Translations under genes and position numbers: made by a program
Shown: positions 47,782 through 56,475 of the stretch, piece by piece
Layout: every line of letters starts with the position of its first letter
How positions within the stretch are numbered: position 1 is the first letter of the stretch
The notes under the pieces: model-generated
The model's input: the letters and a program-made list of their open reading frames with translations, nothing else
Databases searched by the model: none
Told to the model about the DNA's origin: nothing
Assembly (NCBI GenBank): GCA_002415085.1
Contig: DIBV01000007.1
Location: 38,708 to 102,707, forward strand
Direction: 5' to 3'
Length of the DNA stretch: 64,000 nt
From: Arsukibacterium sp. UBA5043
GTDB lineage: Bacteria; Pseudomonadota; Gammaproteobacteria; Enterobacterales; Alteromonadaceae

Positions 47782-48753
47782 TTAAAAGACATCCCGTTGC
47801 AACTTTCTGACCCGTCTCGCCGCCCGGTACTCAACAAACTGCGGCGCAAGCGCCGTTAAAGCCGAACCGGTAACCACCATAACTGCGCCAAGCCACGACC
47901 AGAGATTAAGGTGCTGGGCTTGCAGAAAATCAGGAAACATCCAGCCAGTGATATTGGCAAATAAAATCGTAAATAAAGGCGTTACTGCCAGTACGGCACT
48001 CACCTTCGATGCTTCCCAGTGATGCAATGCTTCGGCAAATGCACCATAAGCAACGACCGTATTCAGACAGCAAAAGACCAACAGAGCCCAATGCAAATAA
48101 CTCATCATGAATAATGGCGCAAAATCAGATACCGGCATAAAACCAATAGTCCCGGCGACATACAGCAAATACATAATTTGCTTAGAGCTGTAATTAACCA
48201 GTAATTGTTTCTGAGCAAGTGCATAAGCGGCCCAGGTGATACCGGCAGCAATCACTAATATTACACCAAGTGATTCTGAACTGGCCTGGATGACCAATTG
48301 AACGAGCCGCCCATTAAAAAACAATAACAAGCCACCCAATAATGTTGCAGCGCCAATTTTCTGCCACATTAACAGTTTTTCTTTGAAAATAATGATGCCT
48401 CCTAGCATCATCAAAAAAGGAGCAAGCTGGATCACAACCTGTCCTGTTTCTGCACTCAGATAATTTAAACCGCTCAAGTACATAATGTAGTTTGATAATA
48501 ACCCCGCTACCGCTATCAGCATTAACCCGGCTACTTTACGATTAAGCAGTAATTTCAGAGCGGGCAATTTGCCGCGGGCAGCCAGCCAGATCCCGACAAT
48601 AACCGCTGCAGCCAGAAACCGGATGGCGGTAATGGTATTGGCTGATAGTACGTCCAATACCATTTTTAGTGCTATGGGCAACATTCCCCATAAAATAGCT
48701 GTGGTTAATGCCAGCAACAGGCCAATTAAACTTTTTCCGGTAATTTGGTGCAT
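47782..48753 (-). CDS. EamA (DMT) family transporter
   Basis: Ten-helix drug/metabolite transporter made of two EamA repeats, 323 residues. Examples are LLLALTTAILWGMLPIALKM and AAAVIVGIWLAARGKLP in repeat one, and ILVIAAGITWAAYALAQKQL at the start of repeat two. The ATG at 48751-48753 puts the first helix at the N-terminus; a longer in-frame start adds 34 unrelated residues. The substrate cannot be inferred. It is divergent from pfkA. Confidence 0.82.
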   Translation of the reverse strand: MHQITGKSLIGLLLALTTAILWGMLPIALKMVLDVLSANTITAIRFLAAAVIVGIWLAARGKLPALKLLLNRKVAGLMLIAVAGLLSNYIMYLSGLNYLSAETGQVVIQLAPFLMMLGGIIIFKEKLLMWQKIGAATLLGGLLLFFNGRLVQLVIQASSESLGVILVIAAGITWAAYALAQKQLLVNYSSKQIMYLLYVAGTIGFMPVSDFAPLFMMSYLHWALLVFCCLNTVVAYGAFAEALHHWEASKVSAVLAVTPLFTILFANITGWMFPDFLQAQHLNLWSWLGAVMVVTGSALTALAPQFVEYRAARRVRKLQRDVF

Positions 48754-48928
48754 ACAGCAAAGTTTCCTCAAACAGGCGACGGCTGGAAGTCCAGCGTCGA
48801 TATTGTCGCTTATTTTCAGTACAACTGTCTTGTCGTTTCTGAATATTTGCGACAAATCAAGTTTGCCAGGTTTGAAACATCTATACTGATCCTAAACACA
48901 ACCTAGCAGCAAAACACCGGGATATACA

Positions 48929-49924
48929 ATGAATAGTATCAAACGATTAGCAGTATTAACCTCGGGTGGCGATGCACCAGGTATGAATGCCTGTATCAGG
49001 GCTATTTTACTAACAGCCAGTGCCGGCAACATGGATGTTATCGGGTTCAAACATGGTTTTAACGGTTTGCTGGAGCAGGAATATCAAACATTGCATCCAC
49101 ACCATGTCGATAACATAATCCAGCGTGGTGGAACCATTCTAAAAAGTGCCCGTTGCCCGGCGCTGGAGCAACCTGATGGGCCCGTTAAGGCCGCAGCAAT
49201 ACTGGAGCAACTGAATATTGATGCGCTTATTGTTATTGGCGGTGACGGCAGTTTTCGCGGCACGATGGCCATCAGCAAACACTACCAAGGCCAGCTAATT
49301 GGCGTGCCGGGTACCATTGATAACGATGTTGACGGCACCGATACTACAATAGGCTTTGCCACTGCGATAGATACCGCGCTGGACGCGATAGATAAGATAC
49401 GCGACACGGCCGACGCTTTTGAGCGTATTTTCTTAGTTGAATTGATGGGACGCCATAGTGGTTATCTGAGTCTGGCTGCGGGTATTGCCGGCGGCGCGGA
49501 GCAAATAATTTGCCCGGAATTTGGCACGCTTAGCCCAGATAATTTGCGCGAAATTATTAAGCCTATTCAGCATGCCCAGTTACTAAAAGGAAAATCCAGT
49601 TACTTAATCGTGGTGGCGGAACATAGCTACCCAGGGGGAGCCACGGCACTGGCCGAAGCACTTACCGCAGCGGTAGGAATAGAGTGCAGAGCCTGCATAT
49701 TGGGGCACATTCAGCGCGGTGGCAGCCCGGTTGGTGCAGACAGGATCCTGGCCACCAAGCTGGGCGCTTTCGCGGTTGAGCAATTAAAGCAAGGTGCCAC
49801 ATTGATGATGGCCGGCGAGGTTAATGGTGAAGCCCGTTTATACCCTCTGGCTAAAACCGGTGATCGCACAAAAGCGATCGATCCGTTCTTAGTGCGATGG
49901 CAACAACATATCGGCAGCTATTAA
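48929..49924 (+). CDS. pfkA: ATP-dependent 6-phosphofructokinase
   Basis: Phosphorylates fructose-6-phosphate to fructose-1,6-bisphosphate, committing sugar to the Embden-Meyerhof route. At 331 residues it is slightly longer than E. coli PfkA (320). The ATP loop is IVIGGDGSFRG (104-108 GGDGS); the Gly after GGD is the residue found in ATP-using rather than pyrophosphate-using enzymes. The catalytic segment is PGTIDNDVDGTDTTIGF, and MGRHSGYLSL and GHIQRGGSPVGADRI bind fructose-6-phosphate. A terminator follows. Confidence 0.92.
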   Translation: MNSIKRLAVLTSGGDAPGMNACIRAILLTASAGNMDVIGFKHGFNGLLEQEYQTLHPHHVDNIIQRGGTILKSARCPALEQPDGPVKAAAILEQLNIDALIVIGGDGSFRGTMAISKHYQGQLIGVPGTIDNDVDGTDTTIGFATAIDTALDAIDKIRDTADAFERIFLVELMGRHSGYLSLAAGIAGGAEQIICPEFGTLSPDNLREIIKPIQHAQLLKGKSSYLIVVAEHSYPGGATALAEALTAAVGIECRACILGHIQRGGSPVGADRILATKLGAFAVEQLKQGATLMMAGEVNGEARLYPLAKTGDRTKAIDPFLVRWQQHIGSY

Positions 49925-49954
49925 GCTGCCAACCCCGCACAGACGGTAACCTTC

Positions 49955-49989
49955 AAATGCTTGAAAAAAGTGCAAGATTAGCATTTTTA
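49955..49989. terminator. Terminator between pfkA and the response regulator
   Basis: AAATGC ... GCATTT forms the outer stem around an inner CTTG/CAAG pair. It is followed by T on the plus strand and preceded by A, between convergent genes. Confidence 0.65.
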
Positions 49990-49991
49990 CG

Positions 49992-50810
49992 TTAATGACT
50001 AAAAACCTGCTTAACTCTGTCTTTATAACTGCGGCTAACTTTAACTGCCTGGCCGTTGGTCAACATTAATTGATGTTCGCCGTTAGACAGCATTTGTAAC
50101 TTAGCAATAGTATGTACATTAACAATGGCCGAACGGTGTACCCGGACAAACAACCTTGGGTCAAGTTCTTGTTCCAGCTCTTTCATGGTGCGCCGCAGAA
50201 TGTGGGTTTGACCGTCTTTGGTATGAATACACATATAGTCACCGGCGGCATCCACCCAGTCTATTTCGGCGACAGGCACCCGGGTGATTTCGCCACTATC
50301 TTTAATACTAATGGCCTCAGGAAAACGGTCGTTAACTACAGGTTCTGATTTATTCAACCGTTGTAGAATGTTATTAGCCTCGTCGCCGGTCAGTTTTGCG
50401 ACTGCGGCGGCAAGCTGTCCCTTATGTTTCTGACTGTCAGCCGCCGCATGAAATTTCAATACTTTATCCACGGCAGCTTTTAAACGCTCAGGTTCAACAG
50501 GTTTTAATACGTAATCAAGCGCGTTAACTTCAAATGCGTTAAAAGCGTAATGATCATAGGCGGTAACAAAGACGATATAAGGTAATTTAATCTGGTGTTG
50601 CTGCAGAGTTTTTAGCACAGCAAAACCGTCCATACCGGGCATTTCAACATCCAGAAATACCACATCAGGCTTTAATTCCAGGATCTGGCTAACCGCTTCA
50701 TCACCGTTACTGCACTGTGCAACCACTTCTAACTCTGGAAAAGCACCAAGCCTGACCAACATGCCCTTGCGTGCTAAGGGTTCGTCATCTACTACTATTA
50801 CCTTCAACAT
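49992..50810 (-). CDS. LytTR-type response regulator
   Basis: Two-domain regulator of 272 residues. An N-terminal receiver domain has phospho-acceptor Asp54 in VVFLDVEMPGMDGF and the acidic pair VVDDEP at 7-12. A C-terminal LytTR DNA-binding domain spans ~165-268 (e.g. IDWVDAAGDYMCIHTKDG and FVRVHRSAIVNVHTIAKL). It resembles YehT/BtsR and YpdB. The start overlaps the histidine-kinase stop by 26 bp, so the two form a coupled two-component system. Targets are unknown. Confidence 0.88.
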   Translation of the reverse strand: MLKVIVVDDEPLARKGMLVRLGAFPELEVVAQCSNGDEAVSQILELKPDVVFLDVEMPGMDGFAVLKTLQQHQIKLPYIVFVTAYDHYAFNAFEVNALDYVLKPVEPERLKAAVDKVLKFHAAADSQKHKGQLAAAVAKLTGDEANNILQRLNKSEPVVNDRFPEAISIKDSGEITRVPVAEIDWVDAAGDYMCIHTKDGQTHILRRTMKELEQELDPRLFVRVHRSAIVNVHTIAKLQMLSNGEHQLMLTNGQAVKVSRSYKDRVKQVFSH

Positions 50811-51885
50811 GGTTCGTTTCCACTGGCTCTAACTGTAAAGGGATCCGGATATTGACTTTAAGCCCTTTGGGCTCATTGTGAGTCAATACCAGAGCAAAAT
50901 CGTTATCGTAAAGTGCCGCTAATCGCTCTTTGGTATTGACTAAGCCAACACCGCTGGCACTGTTTCTGGGTATGCCATCACTAATTGGCATCCCAGGTCC
51001 GTTATCTGACACTTCTAACAATAAATCGTGCCCGAATTTCTTCGCTGTGATGGCAATTATGCCGCCACTAACCTGGCTGGCTACCGCATACTTAATCGCA
51101 TTTTCAATTAACGGTTGTAATATTAAACTGGGTACTAACGCCCGCTCTGTGCCCTGCTCTATATCAAAACTGAGGGTTAAGCGCTCAGAAAACCGGACTT
51201 TTTCAATCTCCAGATATAATTTCGCAGCATAAAGCTCCTGCTCCAGCGGCACCCTGTTAATTGGATCTTTATAAAGCGAATAGCGTAAAAAGTCGCTTAA
51301 CCGGGTGACCATTTTATTAGCCGTATCGGTTTCATTAATTAATACCAGCGTCGAAATGGCATTTAAGGTATTAAATAAAAAATGCGGATTCAGTTGATAA
51401 CGCAACATTTTCAACTGCGCTTCATGCGCTTTATTCGTTGCCGTTAACGACTTCTGCTTCTCTAGCTGCAAGGTCTGATAATATTTAATCCCAAAATACA
51501 AGCCACTCCAGCTTAACATGACATAAAAGGCAACTGGAGTATCTTTAATGAACTGCAGCCATTCGTCAGGGCGATAACCATGGCGATAAATTTCCCAGTA
51601 ATTGAAGTTTCTTACGGTAGTCCATATCGCTGCGATCAGTAATGCCAGTATCAGCACCAATAAAATCATCCGCCAGGGTTGCCAGAACCAGATACGCTGA
51701 TATATGTAGCGCAGCGGAATAGTGATAAGCCAGCCAACATAGGCATCAAGTGCGACAACAATTAAATAGGCATCCCGGGTTTCCTGCACCAAAGAGCCCA
51801 GGTAGTTAACAATGGCGAAACCAAGCCAGCCCAGACTGTGCAAGATCCAAAACTGCCGGTTACGATCTTCAAAAACTTTGTACAA
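50785..51885 (-). CDS. LytS-like sensor histidine kinase
   Basis: Membrane sensor with four predicted transmembrane helices (~12-31, ~39-62, ~71-92, ~117-135). It belongs to the His_kinase (LytS/YehU) class. Phospho-acceptor His168 is in YQLNPHFLFNTLNAISTL, the N-box is LIENAIKYAVASQVSGG near 255, and the ATP-binding G box is LEVSDNGPGMPIS. It lacks the GAF domain and 5TM region of LytS proper. A TTG start about nine bases after GGAA is used. It is the partner of the LytTR regulator that follows. Confidence 0.85.
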   Translation of the reverse strand: MYKVFEDRNRQFWILHSLGWLGFAIVNYLGSLVQETRDAYLIVVALDAYVGWLITIPLRYIYQRIWFWQPWRMILLVLILALLIAAIWTTVRNFNYWEIYRHGYRPDEWLQFIKDTPVAFYVMLSWSGLYFGIKYYQTLQLEKQKSLTATNKAHEAQLKMLRYQLNPHFLFNTLNAISTLVLINETDTANKMVTRLSDFLRYSLYKDPINRVPLEQELYAAKLYLEIEKVRFSERLTLSFDIEQGTERALVPSLILQPLIENAIKYAVASQVSGGIIAITAKKFGHDLLLEVSDNGPGMPISDGIPRNSASGVGLVNTKERLAALYDNDFALVLTHNEPKGLKVNIRIPLQLEPVETNHVEGNSSR

Positions 51886-52014
51886 GATTAAAATTCCGGA
51901 TTATTGCCCTGGGCAAAGTATAACGAAGATAATAACTAAATCCTTGACGCTTGAACTGATTTCAACAGACATTAATCGCAATTGAAACTGATAACAGTCA
52001 GCGCCAGCACCCAT

Positions 52015-52431
52015 TCAGAAATCAGCGAGCACAGGGGTTGGTTTACGTTCCGAATCCAGGGCGACAAAGGTAAAGTTACCTGATATTGCTTTATGCTGAT
52101 CGTCGCTGTACATATTTTCAACAAAGATATCAACGTGAACTTTAATACTGGTTCGACCGACATGCTCAACCCTTGCGACCAGCTCTATAATCGTACCAGC
52201 CGGAATAGACTCTTTAAAGTCAACCCGATCAGAACATACGGTAACCAGGGGCTTGCGGCAGAAACGAGTAGCAGCAATAAATGCCGCTTCATCCATCCAG
52301 GCTAACGCTTCGCCGCCAAACAACGTATTATGATGATTAGTGCGGCCGGGAAATACGGTTTTAGTAACCCGGGTAACAGCATGGGCCATTCGCTTGGCAA
52401 TAAGGGCTTCACTGGGTGGCGTGTTTGACAT
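52015..52431 (-). CDS. Acyl-CoA thioesterase, hotdog fold
   Basis: Hotdog-fold thioesterase, 138 residues, of the YciA/BACH class that hydrolyses acyl-CoA. The N-terminal motif is PGRTNHHNTLFGGEALAWMD (~28-47), with Asp47 likely catalytic, and CSDRVDFKESIPAGTIIELV follows. It is divergently transcribed from the M61 peptidase gene. The preferred acyl length cannot be read from sequence. Confidence 0.85.
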   Translation of the reverse strand: MSNTPPSEALIAKRMAHAVTRVTKTVFPGRTNHHNTLFGGEALAWMDEAAFIAATRFCRKPLVTVCSDRVDFKESIPAGTIIELVARVEHVGRTSIKVHVDIFVENMYSDDQHKAISGNFTFVALDSERKPTPVLADF

Positions 52432-52577
52432 AAGCTACTCGCTGGATAATTAAACTAATTCATGCCGCTTATTATAACAGGCCTTAGGGGCGCACCGTTA
52501 TCTCAGAATGGTAAATAGCGCATATGGTTTTCATTTCCGTATTTTCTGCCAAAATCGAAACAAGAGGTTTAAATAAA

Positions 52578-54401
52578 GTGGTCAGTTACCAATTAACAAT
52601 ACTAGATATCAGCAGTCATTTAATCGCGGTAACCTTAAGCTTTCAACCCACCTCTTCTGCACATCAGTTAGGCATGCCGGCCTGGCTTCCCGGCAGTTAT
52701 ATGATCCGTGATTTTGCTAAACACATTACCCGTATCAGCGCCTGTGACGAAGATGGCCCACTGGATTTAGTACAACTGGATAAACAGCAGTGGCAACTTG
52801 CATGCCGTCACTCGCAGGTCAGGGTCAGTTATATTGTATATGCTTATGATCTGTCCGTTCGTGCAGCATACGTTGATGATGAGGTTGCAATACTAAACCC
52901 AGCGGCTTTATGTCTCGGAGTCAGTCATCTATCACAAACACCACACCAGATCCTGCTGGCTAAACCGGCTGTACAGGAAGTCGAGGCTTGGCGGGTCGCC
53001 ACGGCTTTAACTCCTGTTAACGGCACCCGCTTGCTGGAATTTGGTACTTATCAGGCGGTCGATTATGCCAGTTTAATTGACAGCCCAATTCTGGCCGGTA
53101 TCTTTAGTTTTCAACAATTCCTGATTAACGATATTCCTCATTACCTGGTGGTTACAGGTAACAACCTGACAGATTTGACTCGTTTGACTCATGATTTACA
53201 ACAAATCTGCCAGCAACAGATGCAGGTTTTTGAAACCTTACCAATCGATTTAGACCAATACTGGTTTCTGTTGTGGGTCACAGAGCAAGGTTACGGTGGT
53301 TTAGAGCATAAGTTTTCAACTCTTTTACTTTGCAATCGTTATGATTTACCTGCAACTGACATGGTTGAACCTGATAGTAACTATCAACAATTACTGGCGC
53401 TGTGCAGCCACGAATATTTTCATACCTGGTGGGTTAAACGGTTAAAACCCGCCGAGTTTCATCCCTATCATTTAGATACTGAGCAGTACAGCAAACAGTT
53501 GTGGATTTACGAGGGCTTTACCTCATACTTTGATGATTTAGCGTTAGTGCAAAGCGGTTTGATCCAACCGGAGCGTTACCTGGCACAGTTAGAAAAAACA
53601 GTGAGCCGGGTAACCCGTAGCCCTTCAGATAAGTTGCAGAGCCTTACAGATAGCAGTTTTAATGCCTGGACAAAATTTTATAAGCAAGACGAAAACGCCA
53701 TTAATGCTGTGGTGAGTTATTACGCCAAAGGTGCGTTACTGGCATTTTGTCTTGAGGGCGCATTGCGTCAGCATGGCAGTTCCCTGCAACAGGTTTGCCG
53801 GTATATGTACCAGCAATATCTGGCAACGGGTACCGATGAACACAGCCTGTTTGAAAGTTTAACGGCGTTGGGGTTTCCAGAACTTGCTGGCGTTGTCCAG
53901 GATTGGGCATGCCAGCACAAGCCATTGCCAGTTCAACAGGCAGCAGCACAACTTGGTTTGAGCCTTACTTTTCGACCGGCAACAGACTATTCTGATTTAG
54001 GCGGTTCCGCTAACACGGCCATTCACGCCCTGCCCGCTTATCTGGCGGCAGGTATTAAAGTGCAACAGGGATTAGTCACTGTGACTCAGGTAATAGCGGA
54101 GGGGGCGGCATATCAGGCAGGTGTTATGGTTGGCGATCAATTACTGGCGCTTGCTGGCTGGAAAATAACAGAGCAAACATTACCGCAGTTACTCAAACGA
54201 GTAAAAGTGGGAACAAAACAGCCGCTGGTCATTTACCGTAAAGACCGCTTACTTACCTTGCAGCTACCGCTGCAGATTGCTGCGGCAAACATTGCCAGCC
54301 TGCGATTTACTGACGCCCGGCTGGCCTCAGCTTGGTTACAACAGAGCATTGTTATTCCACCAGCAACAACTGAGGATCCAACCGCTCCTGCAACCAATTA
54401 A
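52578..54401 (+). CDS. M61 family metallopeptidase with PDZ domain
   Basis: Glycyl-aminopeptidase-like zinc peptidase with a C-terminal PDZ domain, about 607 residues. The conserved GGxEH occurs as EQGYGGLEHKFSTLLL (~236-251), the zinc site as LCSHEYFHTWWVKRLKPAEF (HEYFH ~278-282), and the third ligand in YEGFTSYFDDLALV. The PDZ domain follows a YQAGVMVGDQLLALAGW loop near residue 515. A GTG start at 52578 is preferred, 10 bases after AAGAGG and giving MVSYQLTILD; an ATG at 52524 lacks a ribosome site. There is no signal peptide, so it is probably cytosolic. Confidence 0.82.
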   Translation: MVSYQLTILDISSHLIAVTLSFQPTSSAHQLGMPAWLPGSYMIRDFAKHITRISACDEDGPLDLVQLDKQQWQLACRHSQVRVSYIVYAYDLSVRAAYVDDEVAILNPAALCLGVSHLSQTPHQILLAKPAVQEVEAWRVATALTPVNGTRLLEFGTYQAVDYASLIDSPILAGIFSFQQFLINDIPHYLVVTGNNLTDLTRLTHDLQQICQQQMQVFETLPIDLDQYWFLLWVTEQGYGGLEHKFSTLLLCNRYDLPATDMVEPDSNYQQLLALCSHEYFHTWWVKRLKPAEFHPYHLDTEQYSKQLWIYEGFTSYFDDLALVQSGLIQPERYLAQLEKTVSRVTRSPSDKLQSLTDSSFNAWTKFYKQDENAINAVVSYYAKGALLAFCLEGALRQHGSSLQQVCRYMYQQYLATGTDEHSLFESLTALGFPELAGVVQDWACQHKPLPVQQAAAQLGLSLTFRPATDYSDLGGSANTAIHALPAYLAAGIKVQQGLVTVTQVIAEGAAYQAGVMVGDQLLALAGWKITEQTLPQLLKRVKVGTKQPLVIYRKDRLLTLQLPLQIAAANIASLRFTDARLASAWLQQSIVIPPATTEDPTAPATN

Positions 54402-55164
54402 TCCGCCAATCCAGATGAGGGCCGGTTACCCGGCCTGAAGCCCCTACTTCCGCCACTTTCTGACCCTGTCGCACATGCTGCCCCACAACCACATCAATAG
54501 CGTGTAAATGCATTAACGTTGAGCTGACGCCCATGCCATGGTCGATAATTAACGTAAAACCAGAATAATACAAATCCTCTGCCAGCAGTACCTGACCATC
54601 CCAGGGCGCGAGCACGGGCGCACCTATGGGAGCGGCAATATCAAGACCATAATGCGGATTACGTGGTTCGCCATTAAATACCCGCTGACTACCATAAACG
54701 CCAGATATTCTACCTTTTGCCGGCAGGTATGGCTCAGCAAAAATAGCGGTTTTGTCACTCAGGGTATTACGCACCGCTCTGACTTTACGGGTGTCGTTCT
54801 GAATACGTTCAGTAACCTCAGCCGGTGGTGTAACATATTTTTGTGCCACCCCCGTAATGTGCTGTATATCGTACTGCCGGGCCTCGAATTGCAACGGTAC
54901 CACCTGCTGCGAACCATCCGGTTTTATCACTGTTAGCTGATGCCTGAGGCTGGCATCACGGCCAATCCCAAATACAAACTGTCCGCGAGCATTAATACTA
55001 AGTTCCTGCTCGTTGAACAGCACCGTTGAGCCAGAAGGTACCTTGCCCCGGATTAAACTACCTTGTATCAACTGGCCGTTGAGTGTTATCTCAGTGTTTG
55101 CCCATAAACCCTGGCTGGTTAAAATACTACAACTGAGCAATAGCGCCTTTAGCCACACCTTCAT
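54352..55164 (-). CDS. M23 family (LytM-type) metallopeptidase, exported
   Basis: A 270-residue periplasmic protein with signal peptide MKVWLKALLLSCSILTSQGL. The M23 zinc site is HYGLDIAAPIGAPVLAP (His, Asp), with SSTLMHLHAIDVVVGQHVRQ and TGPHLDWRINW supplying the other histidines. All ligands are present, so it is probably an active peptidoglycan endopeptidase rather than an EnvC-like activator. Its 3' end overlaps the convergent M61 gene by 50 bp, and its 5' end overlaps the PTPS-like gene by 38 bp. Confidence 0.85.
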   Translation of the reverse strand: MKVWLKALLLSCSILTSQGLWANTEITLNGQLIQGSLIRGKVPSGSTVLFNEQELSINARGQFVFGIGRDASLRHQLTVIKPDGSQQVVPLQFEARQYDIQHITGVAQKYVTPPAEVTERIQNDTRKVRAVRNTLSDKTAIFAEPYLPAKGRISGVYGSQRVFNGEPRNPHYGLDIAAPIGAPVLAPWDGQVLLAEDLYYSGFTLIIDHGMGVSSTLMHLHAIDVVVGQHVRQGQKVAEVGASGRVTGPHLDWRINWLQERLDPQLLLVE

Positions 55165-55984
55165 ATGCCACGACCTTATACATTTTTTTATTGTCCATTG
55201 CTTTTAGTTCACTGGCAATATAATCAGCCAGACATTCCACCGTAGTATCACAGGGTACAATTTCACAATGATTTTGTGGGATCACTAACTCGAACCAGCC
55301 CTGGCTGGCCTGATAACGAAAACAATAAGACTCTGGCTGGCCAGTGAGATATTGCAATGAATCGCTTTCACATAAATCTGTTTCACTACCCAGATAACCG
55401 TCTTGCCAGCGTTCAGCCCACATTTTATTCAGGCGGGGTGATAGCATACCATCAACATATATCTGAATCGTAGAGCGATGGCCGTGGGCAATCCGTTGGC
55501 AATTTCCATCATGCTTTTTTAACCCGTGGCTGTAATGATAATAAAAACCTGTACTGGCTTCAGGGCGCAACGTTAATTTTAAAGATTCAACATTTTGCGG
55601 TAATAAGGGTTTAATTTGTTGTTCCAGATACTGGCTAACACTCTTTTCATCAATTTTCAGGCTAGGTATACCCGCAAAAGCTTCAGCCGGGGATGCCAGG
55701 CTAATCAAGCCGCGTTCGCTTTGATAGTGCACTAAGTTAACGGTATTATCCTGCGTCAGGCTCAGGGCATCACAGCTTAAGGGCAAGGCGAGCTTATGAT
55801 CCACTAGCTGATCAATGGCTTGTTTAATCACTTTTTTAACTTTTGCAAAATCGAACACCATGGCGGTGTCATCTAAACTGCCGTGTAATTCGGCGTCAAC
55901 AATATAACTTTCCCCCACCATTCCCCTTTTAAGGTCCAGGTAAGAAAAATCAATCACGGTTAAGGAGTTTACAAATAAGATCAT
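55127..55984 (-). CDS. Tandem 6-pyruvoyl/6-carboxytetrahydropterin synthase-like protein
   Basis: 285 residues with two PTPS/QueD-type domains. The first half keeps DFAKVKKVIKQAIDQLVDHK (the DH catalytic pair) but lacks the zinc HGH: at that place it has GMVGESYIVDAELHG. The second half keeps the zinc and cysteine pattern YSHGLKKHDGNCQRIAHGH and the Glu-containing TTVECLADYIASEL, but not a clear DHxxL motif. Residues needed for a normal active site thus seem split between halves. Related long PTPS-like proteins exist in marine gammaproteobacteria; their substrate is unknown. A queuosine or other pterin role is possible. Confidence 0.72.
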   Translation of the reverse strand: MILFVNSLTVIDFSYLDLKRGMVGESYIVDAELHGSLDDTAMVFDFAKVKKVIKQAIDQLVDHKLALPLSCDALSLTQDNTVNLVHYQSERGLISLASPAEAFAGIPSLKIDEKSVSQYLEQQIKPLLPQNVESLKLTLRPEASTGFYYHYSHGLKKHDGNCQRIAHGHRSTIQIYVDGMLSPRLNKMWAERWQDGYLGSETDLCESDSLQYLTGQPESYCFRYQASQGWFELVIPQNHCEIVPCDTTVECLADYIASELKAMDNKKMYKVVAYEGVAKGAIAQL

Positions 55985-56067
55985 CTGATAATCCGGGCTA
56001 ATCCAGTTGCAGCAAAAGCCCAGTATACCAACTCAACGCGCTGGCAGTAAGAGTAAAGCCGCTGCTT

Positions 56068-56337
56068 TTAACGCTTATGTTCCGTTAGCCAGCTATTCAA
56101 AATGCCAATCTGGCCACATTTATGCGCAGCATACATCAAGCGAATTGCATTACTGAGTAAAGTACTGTCGTTCCACTGGGTTTTCTCCTGTATTTCCTGA
56201 TAGCAACTTAATGCTTCTGGCGTCAGATAGCCGCGTAGTTCTTTTTTGCCAGACGCTTGCTGACGCTCGCGGTAGCGTTGTTGTTTTTCGGCATTACTTA
56301 GCGCCCGTTTATTCTCGTTGCTCATTGCTATACTCAT
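56068..56337 (-). CDS. Small basic protein with helical regulator-like features
   Basis: 89 residues, rich in Lys, Arg, Glu and Gln, opening NEKRALSNAEKQQRYRERQQ-like (SNAEKQQRYRERQQASGKKE) followed by LRGYLTPEALSCYQEIQEKT. This layout (basic helix, then a beta-strand LRGYL and two helices) recalls ribbon-helix-helix or plasmid RepB-like regulators, but I cannot assign a family. It has no signal or membrane segment. ATG at 56337 or 56325 are both possible; neither has a good ribosome site. Confidence 0.55.
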   Translation of the reverse strand: MSIAMSNENKRALSNAEKQQRYRERQQASGKKELRGYLTPEALSCYQEIQEKTQWNDSTLLSNAIRLMYAAHKCGQIGILNSWLTEHKR

Positions 56338-56422
56338 ACTTATTTATTTGTCAGGTAAGACTGGCCACCCGCTATCAACAGACTGGTCGAAAAAAAGGCG
56401 AATCGACAAATCGGACTTGTCT

Positions 56423-56440
56423 GGCGTACAACTGTTCGCT
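56423..56440 (+). promoter_or_regulatory. FabR-type operator upstream of fabA
   Basis: GGCGTACAACTGTTCGCT is a near-perfect palindrome (GCGTACA-AC-TGTTCGC, one mismatch) of the kind bound by FabR upstream of fabA and fabB in enterobacteria. It lies 36 bp before the fabA start. No fabR gene is in the window. Confidence 0.65.
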
Positions 56441-56475
56441 AAAGTGACGCAGCAATTATAATGGGTTAAACATAC

